A DNA stretch of 64,000 nucleotides, from NCBI GenBank assembly GCA_900149785.2, contig FSSI02000010.1, forward strand, positions 1-64,000, written 5' to 3'. Position numbers and translations under genes: made by a program. Positions 7,926 through 16,714 of this stretch are shown piece by piece. This DNA is from Sodalinema lacuna_A (GTDB taxonomy: Bacteria; Cyanobacteriota; Cyanobacteriia; Cyanobacteriales; Geitlerinemataceae). Positions within the stretch are counted from its first letter, which is position 1. Every line of letters begins with the position of its first letter. The notes under the pieces are model-generated. The model had not been told where the DNA came from, searched no databases, and saw nothing but the letters and a program-made list of their open reading frames with translations.

Positions 7926-8642
7926 ATGAGTTATCAACTTTGGAGAAACTTCACGGTGGCCTTAGCGATTTCCGGACTGGGAAGCTCAGCGCACCTAGTC
8001 AATGCTCAGGAGAGCGCAGCTGCACGCTACCTCCCCGTTGCTGCTGAAGCAACTGTTTTGGAGCTGGCACAAGGGGAAAACGAAGCAGAAAGCACCGTGA
8101 TGTCCTCTCCAACCGCTGAGGAGAGGCTTGTTGCGAATCGAGAACAAATCGAGAATGCTAACTCAGACATCGAACAACTCTCATTCTTACCGAGTCAGGT
8201 TCTAGATAACTCCAGTTTACTAGAGGCCTTAGCCCCCCCGCAACCAGAAGTTTTAGGAACCGTAGCCTCGGAAACTCATCAAGCCTATCGCGAAGCGGGA
8301 ACCTCTGAAAAACCCGTTCCGGCGGCGCCCAAATCCGAGCCAGTTGTTCACCAACAACAAGGAATCGCGTCCTGGTATGGACCAGGGTTTGAAGGGAACT
8401 TAACCGCCAACGGTGAAATTTTCAATAGTCAAGAGATCACGGCGGCTCATTTAGAATTACCCTTTGGGACTCAAGTCCGAGTGACGAACCTCGACAATGG
8501 TCGTTCTCTGGTCGTCCGTATCAACGATCGCGGCCCCTACACCGGCGGACGGGTGATTGACCTCTCCGCTGGAGCGGCCGAAGAACTCGGTATGATTCAT
8601 ACCGGAACCGCTCCCGTGGTTCTAGAAGTTCTCGCCAACTAA
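7926..8642 (+). CDS. Septal ring/rare lipoprotein A-like protein with a double-psi beta-barrel
   Basis: Exported protein of 238 residues from the ATG at 7926, chosen over an upstream GTG at 7890 because AGGAG lies at 7909-7913 and the following residues make a signal peptide (WRNFTVALAISGLGSSAHLV, cleavage near NAQ). A low-complexity linker rich in Ala, Glu and Pro follows. The C-terminal ~95 residues are an RlpA-like double-psi beta-barrel: GIASWYGPGFEGNLTANGE, THRL-equivalent HLELPFGTQVRVTNL, VRINDRGPYTGGRVIDLS. RlpA in Pseudomonas cleaves naked glycan strands during division, and the barrel aspartate and histidine region is kept here. It lacks a lipobox, so it is probably periplasmic and not membrane-anchored. 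Confidence 0.85.
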   Translation: MSYQLWRNFTVALAISGLGSSAHLVNAQESAAARYLPVAAEATVLELAQGENEAESTVMSSPTAEERLVANREQIENANSDIEQLSFLPSQVLDNSSLLEALAPPQPEVLGTVASETHQAYREAGTSEKPVPAAPKSEPVVHQQQGIASWYGPGFEGNLTANGEIFNSQEITAAHLELPFGTQVRVTNLDNGRSLVVRINDRGPYTGGRVIDLSAGAAEELGMIHTGTAPVVLEVLAN

Positions 8643-8791
8643 GTTCTCGCCAACTCACCCTTGACAGTTAACCCAGAATCATTAACAGTGGATGGTTTGG
8701 AAGGGTGCATCTTTAACCTAACCCTTGAGATCTCCCAAGCCGTTCATCACGATTCACTGTTACACGATTCACGGTTAACCGTTGCAGGGTC

Positions 8792-10312
8792 ATGGAAAAA
8801 CTGACCACCATTGCTGAATTACGCCACTATCGGCAACAGTTGCCCCCCCAGGCCCGCCTGGGGTTGATCCCCACCATGGGCAATCTCCACCAGGGGCATT
8901 TCAGCCTCATTCAGCAAGGGCGATCGCAGAATGACCAGGTTATCGTCAGCATCTTTGTTAACCCACTCCAATTCGGTCCCAACGAAGACCTCGATCGCTA
9001 TCCCAAAACCCTAGACACCGATCTACAGCATTGCCGGGAACTGGGGGTTGATGCTGTCTTTTGCCCCCAACCCCAGGACTTGGGAATCGCTTTGGGAGAG
9101 TCCTCCCTAACCACCGTAGTGCCACCGCAACACCTAACCTCAGTCCTTTGTGGGCGATCGCGTCCCGGACATTTCCAAGGGGTGGCTACCATTGTCAGCA
9201 AACTCTTCAACCTAATTCAGCCCCATCGCGCCTACTTTGGCGAAAAAGACGCTCAGCAACTGGTGATTATCCGTCATCTCGTGGCGGATCTTAACGTTCC
9301 TGTAGAGATTATTGGCTGTCCCATTGTCCGGGAAGCCTCAGGACTCGCCTATAGTTCTCGTAACCAATACCTCAGCGATCGCCAACGAGACCAAGCCAGC
9401 GCCCTATTTCGCGGCTTAGAGTCGGCCCGACAGCAATTTGAAGCCGGACAACGCCAGGCCCAACCGCTACTGGCCGCCGTTAACGCTGAACTGGCCAAAG
9501 TTCCCCAAATCACCCCTGAATACATCGCACTGGTTGACCCCCAAACGCTACAGCCCTTAGACACCATTACGCAACAGGGGCGACTTCTCATCGCTGCCCA
9601 CCTCGGTTCCACTCGCCTGATTGATACCATGTCATTAACCGCTCGCTCACCCATTGTTGCCATTGATGGCCCCGCCGGGGCGGGTAAATCCACCGTCACC
9701 CGACAAGTCGCTGATCGCTTGGGCCTTCTGTACTTAGATACTGGGGCCATGTATCGGGCTGTAACCTGGTATATTCTCGAATTGGGTATTGCGATCGAGG
9801 ATGAAGCTCATATCGCCCAGGCCTTAGACAATTGCCAGATTCGCCTCGAACCTCAAGCTGATAGTCCCCAATGTCGCGTTTGGGTGAATCAGCATGATGT
9901 GACCCAAGCCATTCGCAGCCCCGAAGTGACCGCTAAAGTGTCCACCGTTGCCGCGTTCTCCGCTGTGCGTCGGTTTTTAGTGCAACAACAACAAGACTAT
10001 GGCGCGGCTGGGGGCTTAGTGGCCGAAGGACGGGATATGGGAACTCAGGTCTTTCCCCAGGCCGATGTCAAGATTTTCCTGACCGCTTCCGTCGCCGAAC
10101 GAGCGAGACGGCGCAAGTTGGATTTAGAAAAGCAGGGCTATGAGGTCAACCTCTCTCAGTTAGAGGCCGAAATTGCCACGCGGGATCAGCAAGATAGCAC
10201 TCGGGCGTTGTCTCCCTTACAAAAGGCTGAGGATGCGATCGAAATCCAAACTGATGATCTGACCATTGAGGATGTGGTTCATAAGATTCTCAGCCATGTC
10301 CCCAACCCCTAA
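8792..10312 (+). CDS. panC/cmk: Bifunctional pantoate--beta-alanine ligase / cytidylate kinase
   Basis: Fusion protein of 506 residues. Residues 1 to about 275 are PanC, which joins pantoate and beta-alanine for coenzyme A synthesis: PTMGNLHQGHFSLI (HxGH nucleotidyl-transferase motif), VNPLQFGPNEDLDRYP, YFGEKDAQQL and SSRNQYLS. Residues from about 284 are CMP kinase: IVAIDGPAGAGKST (P-loop near residue 290), LYLDTGAMYRAVTWY, AEGRDMGTQVFP and RARRRKLDLE. This fusion is established for cyanobacteria, so it is not an assembly artefact. The stop overlaps the convergent sbcD stop by 4 bases. Confidence 0.97.
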   Translation: MEKLTTIAELRHYRQQLPPQARLGLIPTMGNLHQGHFSLIQQGRSQNDQVIVSIFVNPLQFGPNEDLDRYPKTLDTDLQHCRELGVDAVFCPQPQDLGIALGESSLTTVVPPQHLTSVLCGRSRPGHFQGVATIVSKLFNLIQPHRAYFGEKDAQQLVIIRHLVADLNVPVEIIGCPIVREASGLAYSSRNQYLSDRQRDQASALFRGLESARQQFEAGQRQAQPLLAAVNAELAKVPQITPEYIALVDPQTLQPLDTITQQGRLLIAAHLGSTRLIDTMSLTARSPIVAIDGPAGAGKSTVTRQVADRLGLLYLDTGAMYRAVTWYILELGIAIEDEAHIAQALDNCQIRLEPQADSPQCRVWVNQHDVTQAIRSPEVTAKVSTVAAFSAVRRFLVQQQQDYGAAGGLVAEGRDMGTQVFPQADVKIFLTASVAERARRRKLDLEKQGYEVNLSQLEAEIATRDQQDSTRALSPLQKAEDAIEIQTDDLTIEDVVHKILSHVPNP

Positions 10313-11553
10313 CGAGACTCACGAAATAGGGGAAGTTGCTCTTCATGCAGGAGATGTTCAGCGGCCTTGACGACATCGTCGCGGATATCTCGTAGGTCTT
10401 CTCGGTTGTCGAGATAGGCGTGCAGAGCGTCGAGGGGATCGATGGCCCGGCCACTCAAGGAGGGAATCCGGGGACGACTCAGTTGACTGATCAGTTCGGG
10501 CTGAATTGTGGCACTATGGGCGCTTTTGAGGGCTTTGCGAAGCTCGGAGGTGTTGATGCGATCGAGTTGATCGGCTCGTAGTTTGTAGCGTAGCCGCACC
10601 ACGCGATCGCCGATATCGCTCTTATGTAGGGCCTTCAGGAGCGTGGCTTGGGGGTCGTCGGCTTCGGAAACATCGATCGACAGGGTAAAGAAGGCACGCA
10701 CGGGAAGGGGACAAAACTCCCAGTTACAGCCCCCAACGGTCACATCGGCTAGGACATAGCCTTTCTCTTCTTTCTCTTCACTAAAATCAACCCGTTCAAT
10801 ACTTCCTGGATAGACGACCGGGGGATCGTTACTGGGGTTGAGATTTTGGTGTTTGTGGACATGACCAAGGGCTACATAGTCAAATTCCTGACGAACCAGC
10901 AGAGATAGGGGAATCGTAAACCCTTTACTCACCGCCAGGAGGCGTTCGGCCCCAAATTTGGCTTTGTCACTCATGAGATGGCCCAGGAGAATGGTGGGAC
11001 AGTCGCGATCGCGTTTGCGGATTTCTCCTTCGAGGGCAATTCGCAGCCGTTCGGCTAATAACTCGTTGATTTCGGCGATGGAGAGGCCTTGACTTTCGGG
11101 ACGAGTCAGGAGGGTTGAACTGGTAAGCCAGGGTAGGGTGATGACTTGGATGGGGCCGCTGCGGGTGGAGATGTGATGGAGATCGAGGCGATCGCCGACA
11201 ATGAAGTTCGGAACAGCCAGAGTCCGATAAATGCCGAGACTGGCACTTCCGTCGGCCAGGGAGTAGCGATCGTGATTTCCCACTAGGAGAACGGTGGGGA
11301 TGTTGGCTTCGGCCAGCCGATGAAATTCTCGGGCGAAGGCTTCGGCGATATAGGGAGCTGGGGTGGCATCGGGAAAGGCATCACCCCCAAATAGCACTAA
11401 ATCGACGGGTTCGGCCAGGGCGCGATCGATACAACGTCTAAGGGTTCCGATGAAGTCTAGCAGACGGGTGTTCAGTCCGGTGTCTGGGTCGATTTTGCCG
11501 TGGGAAAAACCACTACCAAGGTGGATGTCTGAAAGATGGAGAACTTTAACCAT
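10309..11553 (-). CDS. sbcD: SbcD-like DNA repair exonuclease (metallophosphoesterase)
   Basis: Mre11/SbcD family nuclease of 414 residues, normally the partner of the SbcC ATPase in processing DNA ends and hairpins. The calcineurin-like phosphoesterase motifs are clear: LHLSDIHLGSGF (DxH), FGGDAFPD (GD), LLVGNHDRY (GNHD), LLGHLMSD and VALGHVHKHQ (GHxH). A C-terminal capping region follows. No sbcC is found nearby. ATG at 11553 gives the canonical short N-terminus before the first strand. The gene converges with panC-cmk and is divergent from nothing recognised; upstream are 114 AT-rich bases. Confidence 0.88.
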   Translation of the reverse strand: MVKVLHLSDIHLGSGFSHGKIDPDTGLNTRLLDFIGTLRRCIDRALAEPVDLVLFGGDAFPDATPAPYIAEAFAREFHRLAEANIPTVLLVGNHDRYSLADGSASLGIYRTLAVPNFIVGDRLDLHHISTRSGPIQVITLPWLTSSTLLTRPESQGLSIAEINELLAERLRIALEGEIRKRDRDCPTILLGHLMSDKAKFGAERLLAVSKGFTIPLSLLVRQEFDYVALGHVHKHQNLNPSNDPPVVYPGSIERVDFSEEKEEKGYVLADVTVGGCNWEFCPLPVRAFFTLSIDVSEADDPQATLLKALHKSDIGDRVVRLRYKLRADQLDRINTSELRKALKSAHSATIQPELISQLSRPRIPSLSGRAIDPLDALHAYLDNREDLRDIRDDVVKAAEHLLHEEQLPLFRESR

Positions 11554-11667
11554 GATTCACAATTCAAAAAAACATTTCAAAAAGACACTTCAAAATAAGC
11601 AAGCAAAAACCAGTAAATTCATATTTGGCAATAATTTTGGTATTTATAATTGTCCTACCGTATTTGA

Positions 11668-12279
11668 CTAATTCTCTTCTGGTGGCGTCAAGGTTTCAGG
11701 ACGGAGACGACCCAATCCTGATGTTCCGCCTCGTTCGATATCGACCCGACAACGGATTGGAGATCCTTGAAACTGACAGGTATAGGCGGCGAGAAGCCGT
11801 TGGGGTTGTTGACGACTGAACACTCGCAGGTCATAGCGATAGGAACGGGCCACAACACCCATTTGATAGACAAATTGATAGCGTTCGAGATAGTCGAGAG
11901 GGGTCCAAAATTGCGGGTTAATCACCAAATCAATGCGTTGTTCCTCGGGATAGGCAACCCAGGTATTGAGGAGTGAGCCACCAAACTGCTCGGCGGCCCA
12001 CCATAAACTTGGTTCAGTCGGATGGTCTTGGAAGACGGTATCGGGACGGATAATAGGTTCGTCGAAAAGGTCAGGAGAGCGATCGAGATGGTCTAGGTTG
12101 AGGGGATCTCTCACGGGTTGGGGAATTGAGGACACTTCGGCTACGCTACGAGTCGCAACGAGGACTGTTATGAGGGTTGCGATCGCGAGACTTAGTTTAG
12201 TCCCCAGGCTGAACCGCTGGAGTAGCTGTTTCGGCTTCGGTTGCAGCTTCGGTTGCAGCTTCGGTTGCAGCTTCGTCAA
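11668..12279 (-). CDS. Exported protein of unknown function overlapping the upstream lipoprotein gene
   Basis: The frame is open to 12531, but its first ~84 codons are a proline-rich translation of the neighbour's repeats. I favour the TTG at 12279 (203 residues), which starts a basic stretch (MTKLQPKLQPKLQPKPKQLL) followed by a hydrophobic segment SLAIATLITVLVATRSVAEV that looks like a signal peptide. The mature part (WWAAEQFGGSLLNTWVAYP, IDLVINPQFWTPLDYLERYQ, GVVARSYRYDLRVF) looks like a folded domain and not a random translation. I do not recognise the family. The first ~80 bases overlap the 3' end of the upstream gene in another frame, so the two are probably translationally coupled. The start is uncertain. 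Confidence 0.6.
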   Translation of the reverse strand: MTKLQPKLQPKLQPKPKQLLQRFSLGTKLSLAIATLITVLVATRSVAEVSSIPQPVRDPLNLDHLDRSPDLFDEPIIRPDTVFQDHPTEPSLWWAAEQFGGSLLNTWVAYPEEQRIDLVINPQFWTPLDYLERYQFVYQMGVVARSYRYDLRVFSRQQPQRLLAAYTCQFQGSPIRCRVDIERGGTSGLGRLRPETLTPPEEN

Positions 12280-13582
12280 TGACCTCGGGAATCTCGGGAC
12301 TGTCTCCCTCTTGTAAAGGGGAAATAGGAGAGATCTCCTCTGTGGCCGGGGTATCGGCCGGGGTATCGGCGGGGGTGTCGGCGGGGGTGTCGGCGGGGGT
12401 GTCGGCGGGAATGGAAACTGAGTCGTCGCCACTGATGTCAGTCTCGGTTGTGGGTTCGGCGGCTGGGGACGCTGTTGTGTCCTTGGCGGCCTCGGGAATA
12501 ATGGTGTCTGGGGTTGTTTCGGGTTCGACAATTTCGGGAAGGGTGTCTTCAGGCGTTAGGACGGGTTCGGGTTCAGGTTCGGGTTCAATCTCGGGTTGGC
12601 TAAGATCCGGCTTAGTGTCTGGGGTAAGGACAATGCTGGGATCGATGATGCTTTCGGCTTCTTGGGAACTGAGTTGACCTTTCACCAGTTGGGAGAGGGG
12701 ATTATTTCCGTCGGGATCATAGGTGATCAAGGCAGCGGTGGTGTTAAAGGTGTTTGGTAAGGGGTCGCCGCTTTCATCGATAAATTCTAGCTTCACCCAG
12801 TTGGTTCCGGGTTGGAAGCCTTTGAGGTAGAAGGGTTGCCAGCGATCGCTGACAAAGCTATAGCCGTTGATGGTCGCTCGGACACGCCAATCGGGAATCT
12901 CATCAGCGTCAAATTCTTGGGCGACGAGATGTAGGGGAGCGTTGGTGAGGTAAAAGTCGAGCAGGATTGGTTCGGCGTTGTAGGTCCCTCGGGGCTGGTG
13001 ATAGGTGAGGAGGGGACGGTCGGGGTCCGGCTGATGGCTGCCGGTTTTGGTGTACAGATGGAAGCTAGTTTGGGCGTAGGCCCCTTCGTTTTTGAAGCTT
13101 TCATGCCAGGGACGCACGGCGAAGGCCCGCAGAGTGTGGGTTCCAGCGCTCAGGTCGTCGAGGATGATCGGCTGATCGAGGTTGTGGATGGGGTCGAGGG
13201 GGCGATCGTCGAGGATGAGTTGGATGTAGGGACCGAGGCCGAGGGTTTCGTTTTTGAAGATGGGTAGGTCTTGGACGTCGAGTTGGATGTTGACTTGGTT
13301 CGTCCGCAGGACTTCGTCGGGACGGGGTTGCTTGATGCGGACTTGGGGACGGTAGCGATCGAGGGCTGTTTTGAGTTGGGCGATCGCCTCGGGGGGGGAA
13401 ACTTCGGTGAGTTCGACGGGAGGAGCGATCGCCTCCGCTGTCCGTTTGGGCCGGGTTCCTGACTCGATGCTGAGATCCGGTTGACTACATCCCCAGAGTC
13501 CCAAGACGACAAGCAGGACTAGGGCTAGTTGTCGGGATAGCCATGTTTTCCACAGTGATGGGCGATCGTCACGATTCAGCAC
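12197..13582 (-). CDS. Lipoprotein with a repetitive acidic C-terminus, function unknown
   Basis: From a GTG at 13582 (461 residues) the protein begins with a type II signal peptide: basic residues, LALVLLVVLGLWGC, then CSQPD, a lipobox with the lipidated cysteine. The frame is open further upstream to 13696, but those residues do not resemble a leader. GAGGGAG sits about 10 bases before the GTG. A globular part (QVRIKQPRPDEVL to ALITYDPDG) contains motifs such as LSAGTHTLRAFAVRPWHES, suggesting an Ig-like or bacterial surface fold. The C-terminal ~150 residues are low complexity: EPEPEPEP, five PADT repeats, and three to four ATEA repeats. Similar lipoproteins occur in cyanobacteria, with no known role. 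Confidence 0.72.
   Translation of the reverse strand: MLNRDDRPSLWKTWLSRQLALVLLVVLGLWGCSQPDLSIESGTRPKRTAEAIAPPVELTEVSPPEAIAQLKTALDRYRPQVRIKQPRPDEVLRTNQVNIQLDVQDLPIFKNETLGLGPYIQLILDDRPLDPIHNLDQPIILDDLSAGTHTLRAFAVRPWHESFKNEGAYAQTSFHLYTKTGSHQPDPDRPLLTYHQPRGTYNAEPILLDFYLTNAPLHLVAQEFDADEIPDWRVRATINGYSFVSDRWQPFYLKGFQPGTNWVKLEFIDESGDPLPNTFNTTAALITYDPDGNNPLSQLVKGQLSSQEAESIIDPSIVLTPDTKPDLSQPEIEPEPEPEPVLTPEDTLPEIVEPETTPDTIIPEAAKDTTASPAAEPTTETDISGDDSVSIPADTPADTPADTPADTPADTPATEEISPISPLQEGDSPEIPEVIDEAATEAATEAATEAETATPAVQPGD
12234..12407. repeat. Two 12-bp tandem repeat arrays in the lipoprotein gene
   Basis: Array one (12348-12407) is five copies of a 12-bp unit such as GGGGTGTCGGCG, encoding PADT repeats. 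Array two (12234-12269 plus partial flanks) is three copies of GCTTCGGTTGCA, encoding ATEA repeats in one frame and KLQP repeats in the overlapping downstream gene's frame. Both periods preserve the frame. Confidence 0.9.
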
Positions 13583-14430
13583 GCCTGAAACACTCCCTCG
13601 AAATAACAACGTCCATGACAAATCACTGGACTTGCCAGTCACTATAGCGGAAAATGCCCAAACTGCGTTACCGTCGGCCATCTGAAAATTTCTCAACCTT
13701 CATCCAAGTCTTGGCCAGGGCTTGCCCCGTTTGAGACCCGGCCGTCTATCCTGTACTATGATGTGTACTATATATAGATCTAATCGGTTCGATTTATTAA
13801 AAGAATTTAATTTTTGTAAAGTTAATGTTACGTTACTTGACTTGTCGAGCAAATTTTACTAGCCCACATCGAAAAAAAATAAAAAGAAATCGTTTGAATT
13901 ATTCCGAAAGAAGACTTATAATCACAAACATAGATTCTCGGTAACAGCCGCAGAACGTTCAGTCTAGCTCTTAGGCCCTCGGGTTTCGAGTCATAGAAAC
14001 ATCAACTTCCCTAATATGAAGCTGACTGCAAGCGACATAAAAGATAAAAAACGTAATATGGGATTTAAAAATCCCAAGTTATCACATCCAAGACTGCGGA
14101 AGTTGGTTAGAATGTTCTGTGGTGAAATGTTACTCAGGAAAACGAGTCTAAAAACCTCCCTATCATTTGGGAGACATTCTAAGCAGATTTATCTGTGATA
14201 GAATGCGTTTCACGTAGTACCGGAGGGCATCCGGGATCTGACCTTAACACTGAGCATTAAAAACTCAGACGTTGAGGAGAATGCCTGGGAGAACATTCAC
14301 GAGTGGATCAAGGGAAACCCGTTCAATTCGTGACTGAGTTAACTCAGGAATCTAGTACCGTAAGGGCTAGAACATCCCCACGCCTTTAGGCTGGTGAGTA
14401 TGTCAATGGTCTAGAGAGAGGAGAGACTCG
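13583..14430. promoter_or_regulatory. Long upstream region and leader of psaAB
   Basis: About 850 bases precede psaA. The first half (13740-13920) is strongly AT-rich with TATATA stretches and GTTAATGTTACGTTAC, which only weakly resembles an RpaB (HLR1) box. The second half (14210-14410) is rich in inverted repeats and ends in a transposon-like right end (see the separate entry). AGAGAGGAGAG just before 14431 is the ribosome-binding site of psaA. Long leaders with several start points are usual for cyanobacterial psaAB. Individual promoters could not be fixed by eye. Confidence 0.45.
14213..14406 (+). mobile_element. Probable relic right end (omega RNA region) of an IS200/IS605 element
   Basis: The segment has a chain of stem-loops: CTGAG/CTCAG near 14250, a perfect 14-bp palindrome at 14334-14347, CTAG-CC-GTAA-GG-CTAG at 14352-14370, and CCACGCC/GGCTGG with loop TTTA at 14378-14394. 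It finishes with GAGTATGTCAA at 14396-14406. A terminal hairpin followed by GAGxATGTCA is the layout also seen at the tnpB right end at 1052-1089. No tnpB remains next to it. The assignment is by pattern and memory of such ends, without alignment. Confidence 0.45.
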
Positions 14431-16686
14431 ATGACGATTAGTCCCCAGGAGCGGGATGCAAAAGTCAAAGTCGAGGTCGACAAGAACCCGGTCCCAACTT
14501 CTTTCGAGAAGTGGGGCAAACCCGGTCACTTCGATCGCACTTTGGCACGAGGTCCAAAAACCACCACTTGGATTTGGAACCTCCATGCAGACGCTCATGA
14601 TTTCGACAGTCAAACCAACGACTTAGAAGAAGTATCGCGCAAAATCTTTAGCGCCCACTTCGGTCAACTGGCAGTCATTTTTATTTGGTTAAGCGGTGCC
14701 TACTTCCACGGCGCGCGTTTTTCCAACTATGAAGCTTGGTTAACCGATCCTACCGGGATCAAACCGAGCGCCCAAGTAGTCTGGTCCATCGTGGGTCAAG
14801 ACATCCTCAACGCCGACGTTGGTGGTGGCTTCCACGGGATTCAAATTACCTCTGGCTTATTCCAACTCTGGCGTGCCAGCGGCATTACCAATGAGTTCCA
14901 GCTATACTGCACCGCCATCGGTGGTCTAGTCATGGCAGCTCTGATGCTGTTCGCCGGTTGGTTCCATTACCACGTCAGTGCACCGAAACTGGAATGGTTC
15001 CAAAACGTGGAATCGATGATGAACCACCACCTGGCTGGTTTACTCGGACTTGGCTCCTTAGGTTGGGCCGGTCACCAAATCCACGTTTCGCTTCCCATTA
15101 ATAAACTTCTGGATGCTGGTGTTGCACCGCAGGATATTCCCCTGCCGCACGAGTTTATCCTTGATACAAGCAAAATGGCGGAACTGTATCCCAGTTTTGC
15201 CAAAGGTTTAACCCCATTCTTTACCTTAAATTGGGGTGAATATGCAGACTTCCTAACCTTCAAAGGTGGCTTGAACCCCCAAACCGGTGGTCTCTGGCTG
15301 AGCGACACGGCACACCATCACTTGGCGATCGCCGTCTTGTTCATCATCGCCGGTCACATGTACCGAACCAACTGGGGTATCGGTCACAGCATGAAGGAAA
15401 TCCTGGAAGCTCACAAAGGACCCTTCACCGGAGAAGGTCACAAAGGACTCTATGAGATCCTAACCACCTCCTGGCACGCTCAACTCGCGATTAACCTTGC
15501 GATGCTGGGTTCCCTGAGTATCATCGTGGCTCACCACATGTACTCCATGCCTCCCTATCCGTACATCGCGACGGATTACCCGACACAACTGTCGCTGTTC
15601 ACCCACCATATGTGGATTGGCGGCTTCCTGATTGTCGGTGCAGGCGCTCACGCTGCCATCTTTATGGTTCGTGACTACGACCCTGCCAAAAACGTGGATA
15701 ACCTGCTCGATCGGGTCATCCGCCATCGAGATGCAATCATTTCTCACCTGAACTGGGTTTGTATCTTCTTGGGCTTCCACAGCTTTGGACTCTACGTCCA
15801 TAACGACACCATGCGTGCCTTTGGTCGTCCTCAAGATATGTTCTCCGACACGGGGATCCAGCTTCAACCGATTTTTGCCCAGTGGGTTCAACACTTACAC
15901 ACCTTGGCACCGGGAAATACAGCTCCCAATGCCCTGGCCAGTGTGAGTCCTGCCTTTGGCGGCGATGTCGTCGCTGTCGGTGGAAAAGTCGCCATGATGC
16001 CGATTGAACTCGGTACAGCCGACTTCCTGGTTCACCACATTCACGCGTTCACGATTCACGTGACCGTGCTGATTCTACTCAAAGGCGTACTGTTTGCTCG
16101 CAGCTCTCGCCTGATTCCCGATAAAGCCGAGCTAGGCTTCCGCTTTGCTTGCGACGGTCCGGGACGTGGCGGTACCTGCCAAGTCTCTGGTTGGGACCAT
16201 GTGTTCTTGGGTCTGTTCTGGATGTACAACAGCCTCTCCATCGTCATCTTCCACTTCAGTTGGAAAATGCAATCCGATGTTTGGGGAACAGTTGGTGCAG
16301 ACGGTTCGGTGTCCCACATCACCTATGGCAACTTTGCCCAAAGCGCCATTACCATTAATGGGTGGTTGCGCGACTTCCTGTGGGCGCAAGCCTCTCAGGT
16401 AATCGGTTCCTACGGTTCAGCCTTGTCCGCCTATGGACTGCTGTTCCTCGGTGCTCACTTCGTTTGGGCATTCAGCCTCATGTTCCTCTTTAGTGGACGT
16501 GGCTACTGGCAAGAGCTAATTGAGTCGATTGTTTGGGCTCATAACAAGCTCAAAGTCGCTCCCGCGATTCAACCCCGCGCCCTGAGCATTATTCAAGGTC
16601 GGGCCGTTGGTGTCGCCCACTATCTGTTAGGTGGGATTGCCACAACCTGGGCATTCTTCCTGGCACGGATCATTTCAGTAGGATGA
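14431..16686 (+). CDS. psaA: Photosystem I P700 chlorophyll a apoprotein A1
   Basis: Core subunit of photosystem I, 751 residues with 11 transmembrane helices, binding P700, A0, A1 and, with PsaB, the 4Fe-4S cluster FX. The FX loop is visible as FACDGPGRGGTCQVSGWD with both cysteines. The many His-rich membrane stretches (HHHLAIAVLFIIAGHMYRTNW, HLNWVCIFLGFHSFGLY) and the C-terminus RPRALSIIQGRAVGVAHY match PsaA. Length is standard. psaB follows after 28 bases, the usual co-transcribed pair. Codon use is strongly adapted, as expected for a highly expressed gene. Regulation probably lies in the long leader. Confidence 0.99.
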   Translation: MTISPQERDAKVKVEVDKNPVPTSFEKWGKPGHFDRTLARGPKTTTWIWNLHADAHDFDSQTNDLEEVSRKIFSAHFGQLAVIFIWLSGAYFHGARFSNYEAWLTDPTGIKPSAQVVWSIVGQDILNADVGGGFHGIQITSGLFQLWRASGITNEFQLYCTAIGGLVMAALMLFAGWFHYHVSAPKLEWFQNVESMMNHHLAGLLGLGSLGWAGHQIHVSLPINKLLDAGVAPQDIPLPHEFILDTSKMAELYPSFAKGLTPFFTLNWGEYADFLTFKGGLNPQTGGLWLSDTAHHHLAIAVLFIIAGHMYRTNWGIGHSMKEILEAHKGPFTGEGHKGLYEILTTSWHAQLAINLAMLGSLSIIVAHHMYSMPPYPYIATDYPTQLSLFTHHMWIGGFLIVGAGAHAAIFMVRDYDPAKNVDNLLDRVIRHRDAIISHLNWVCIFLGFHSFGLYVHNDTMRAFGRPQDMFSDTGIQLQPIFAQWVQHLHTLAPGNTAPNALASVSPAFGGDVVAVGGKVAMMPIELGTADFLVHHIHAFTIHVTVLILLKGVLFARSSRLIPDKAELGFRFACDGPGRGGTCQVSGWDHVFLGLFWMYNSLSIVIFHFSWKMQSDVWGTVGADGSVSHITYGNFAQSAITINGWLRDFLWAQASQVIGSYGSALSAYGLLFLGAHFVWAFSLMFLFSGRGYWQELIESIVWAHNKLKVAPAIQPRALSIIQGRAVGVAHYLLGGIATTWAFFLARIISVG

Positions 16687-16714
16687 TACTCGCACGCATC
16701 TCCTTGTAGGACTT

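Noticed and set aside
8792..10312. panC-cmk fusion as an assembly error
   Set aside because: The fusion is established in cyanobacteria and the joint is in a sensible linker.
12279..12531. Proline-rich extension of the exported protein gene upstream of TTG 12279
   Set aside because: It is the other-frame reading of the PADT and EPEP repeats of the overlapping lipoprotein gene; a signal peptide only makes sense from about 12279.
13827..13844. HLR1 site upstream of psaA
   Set aside because: Only one half is near consensus (GTTACGTT) and the second half has three mismatches; too weak to list as a site.
14016..14198. 60-codon ORF upstream of psaA
   Set aside because: Lies in an AT-rich leader, basic low-information sequence, no ribosome-binding site and no recognised relatives.
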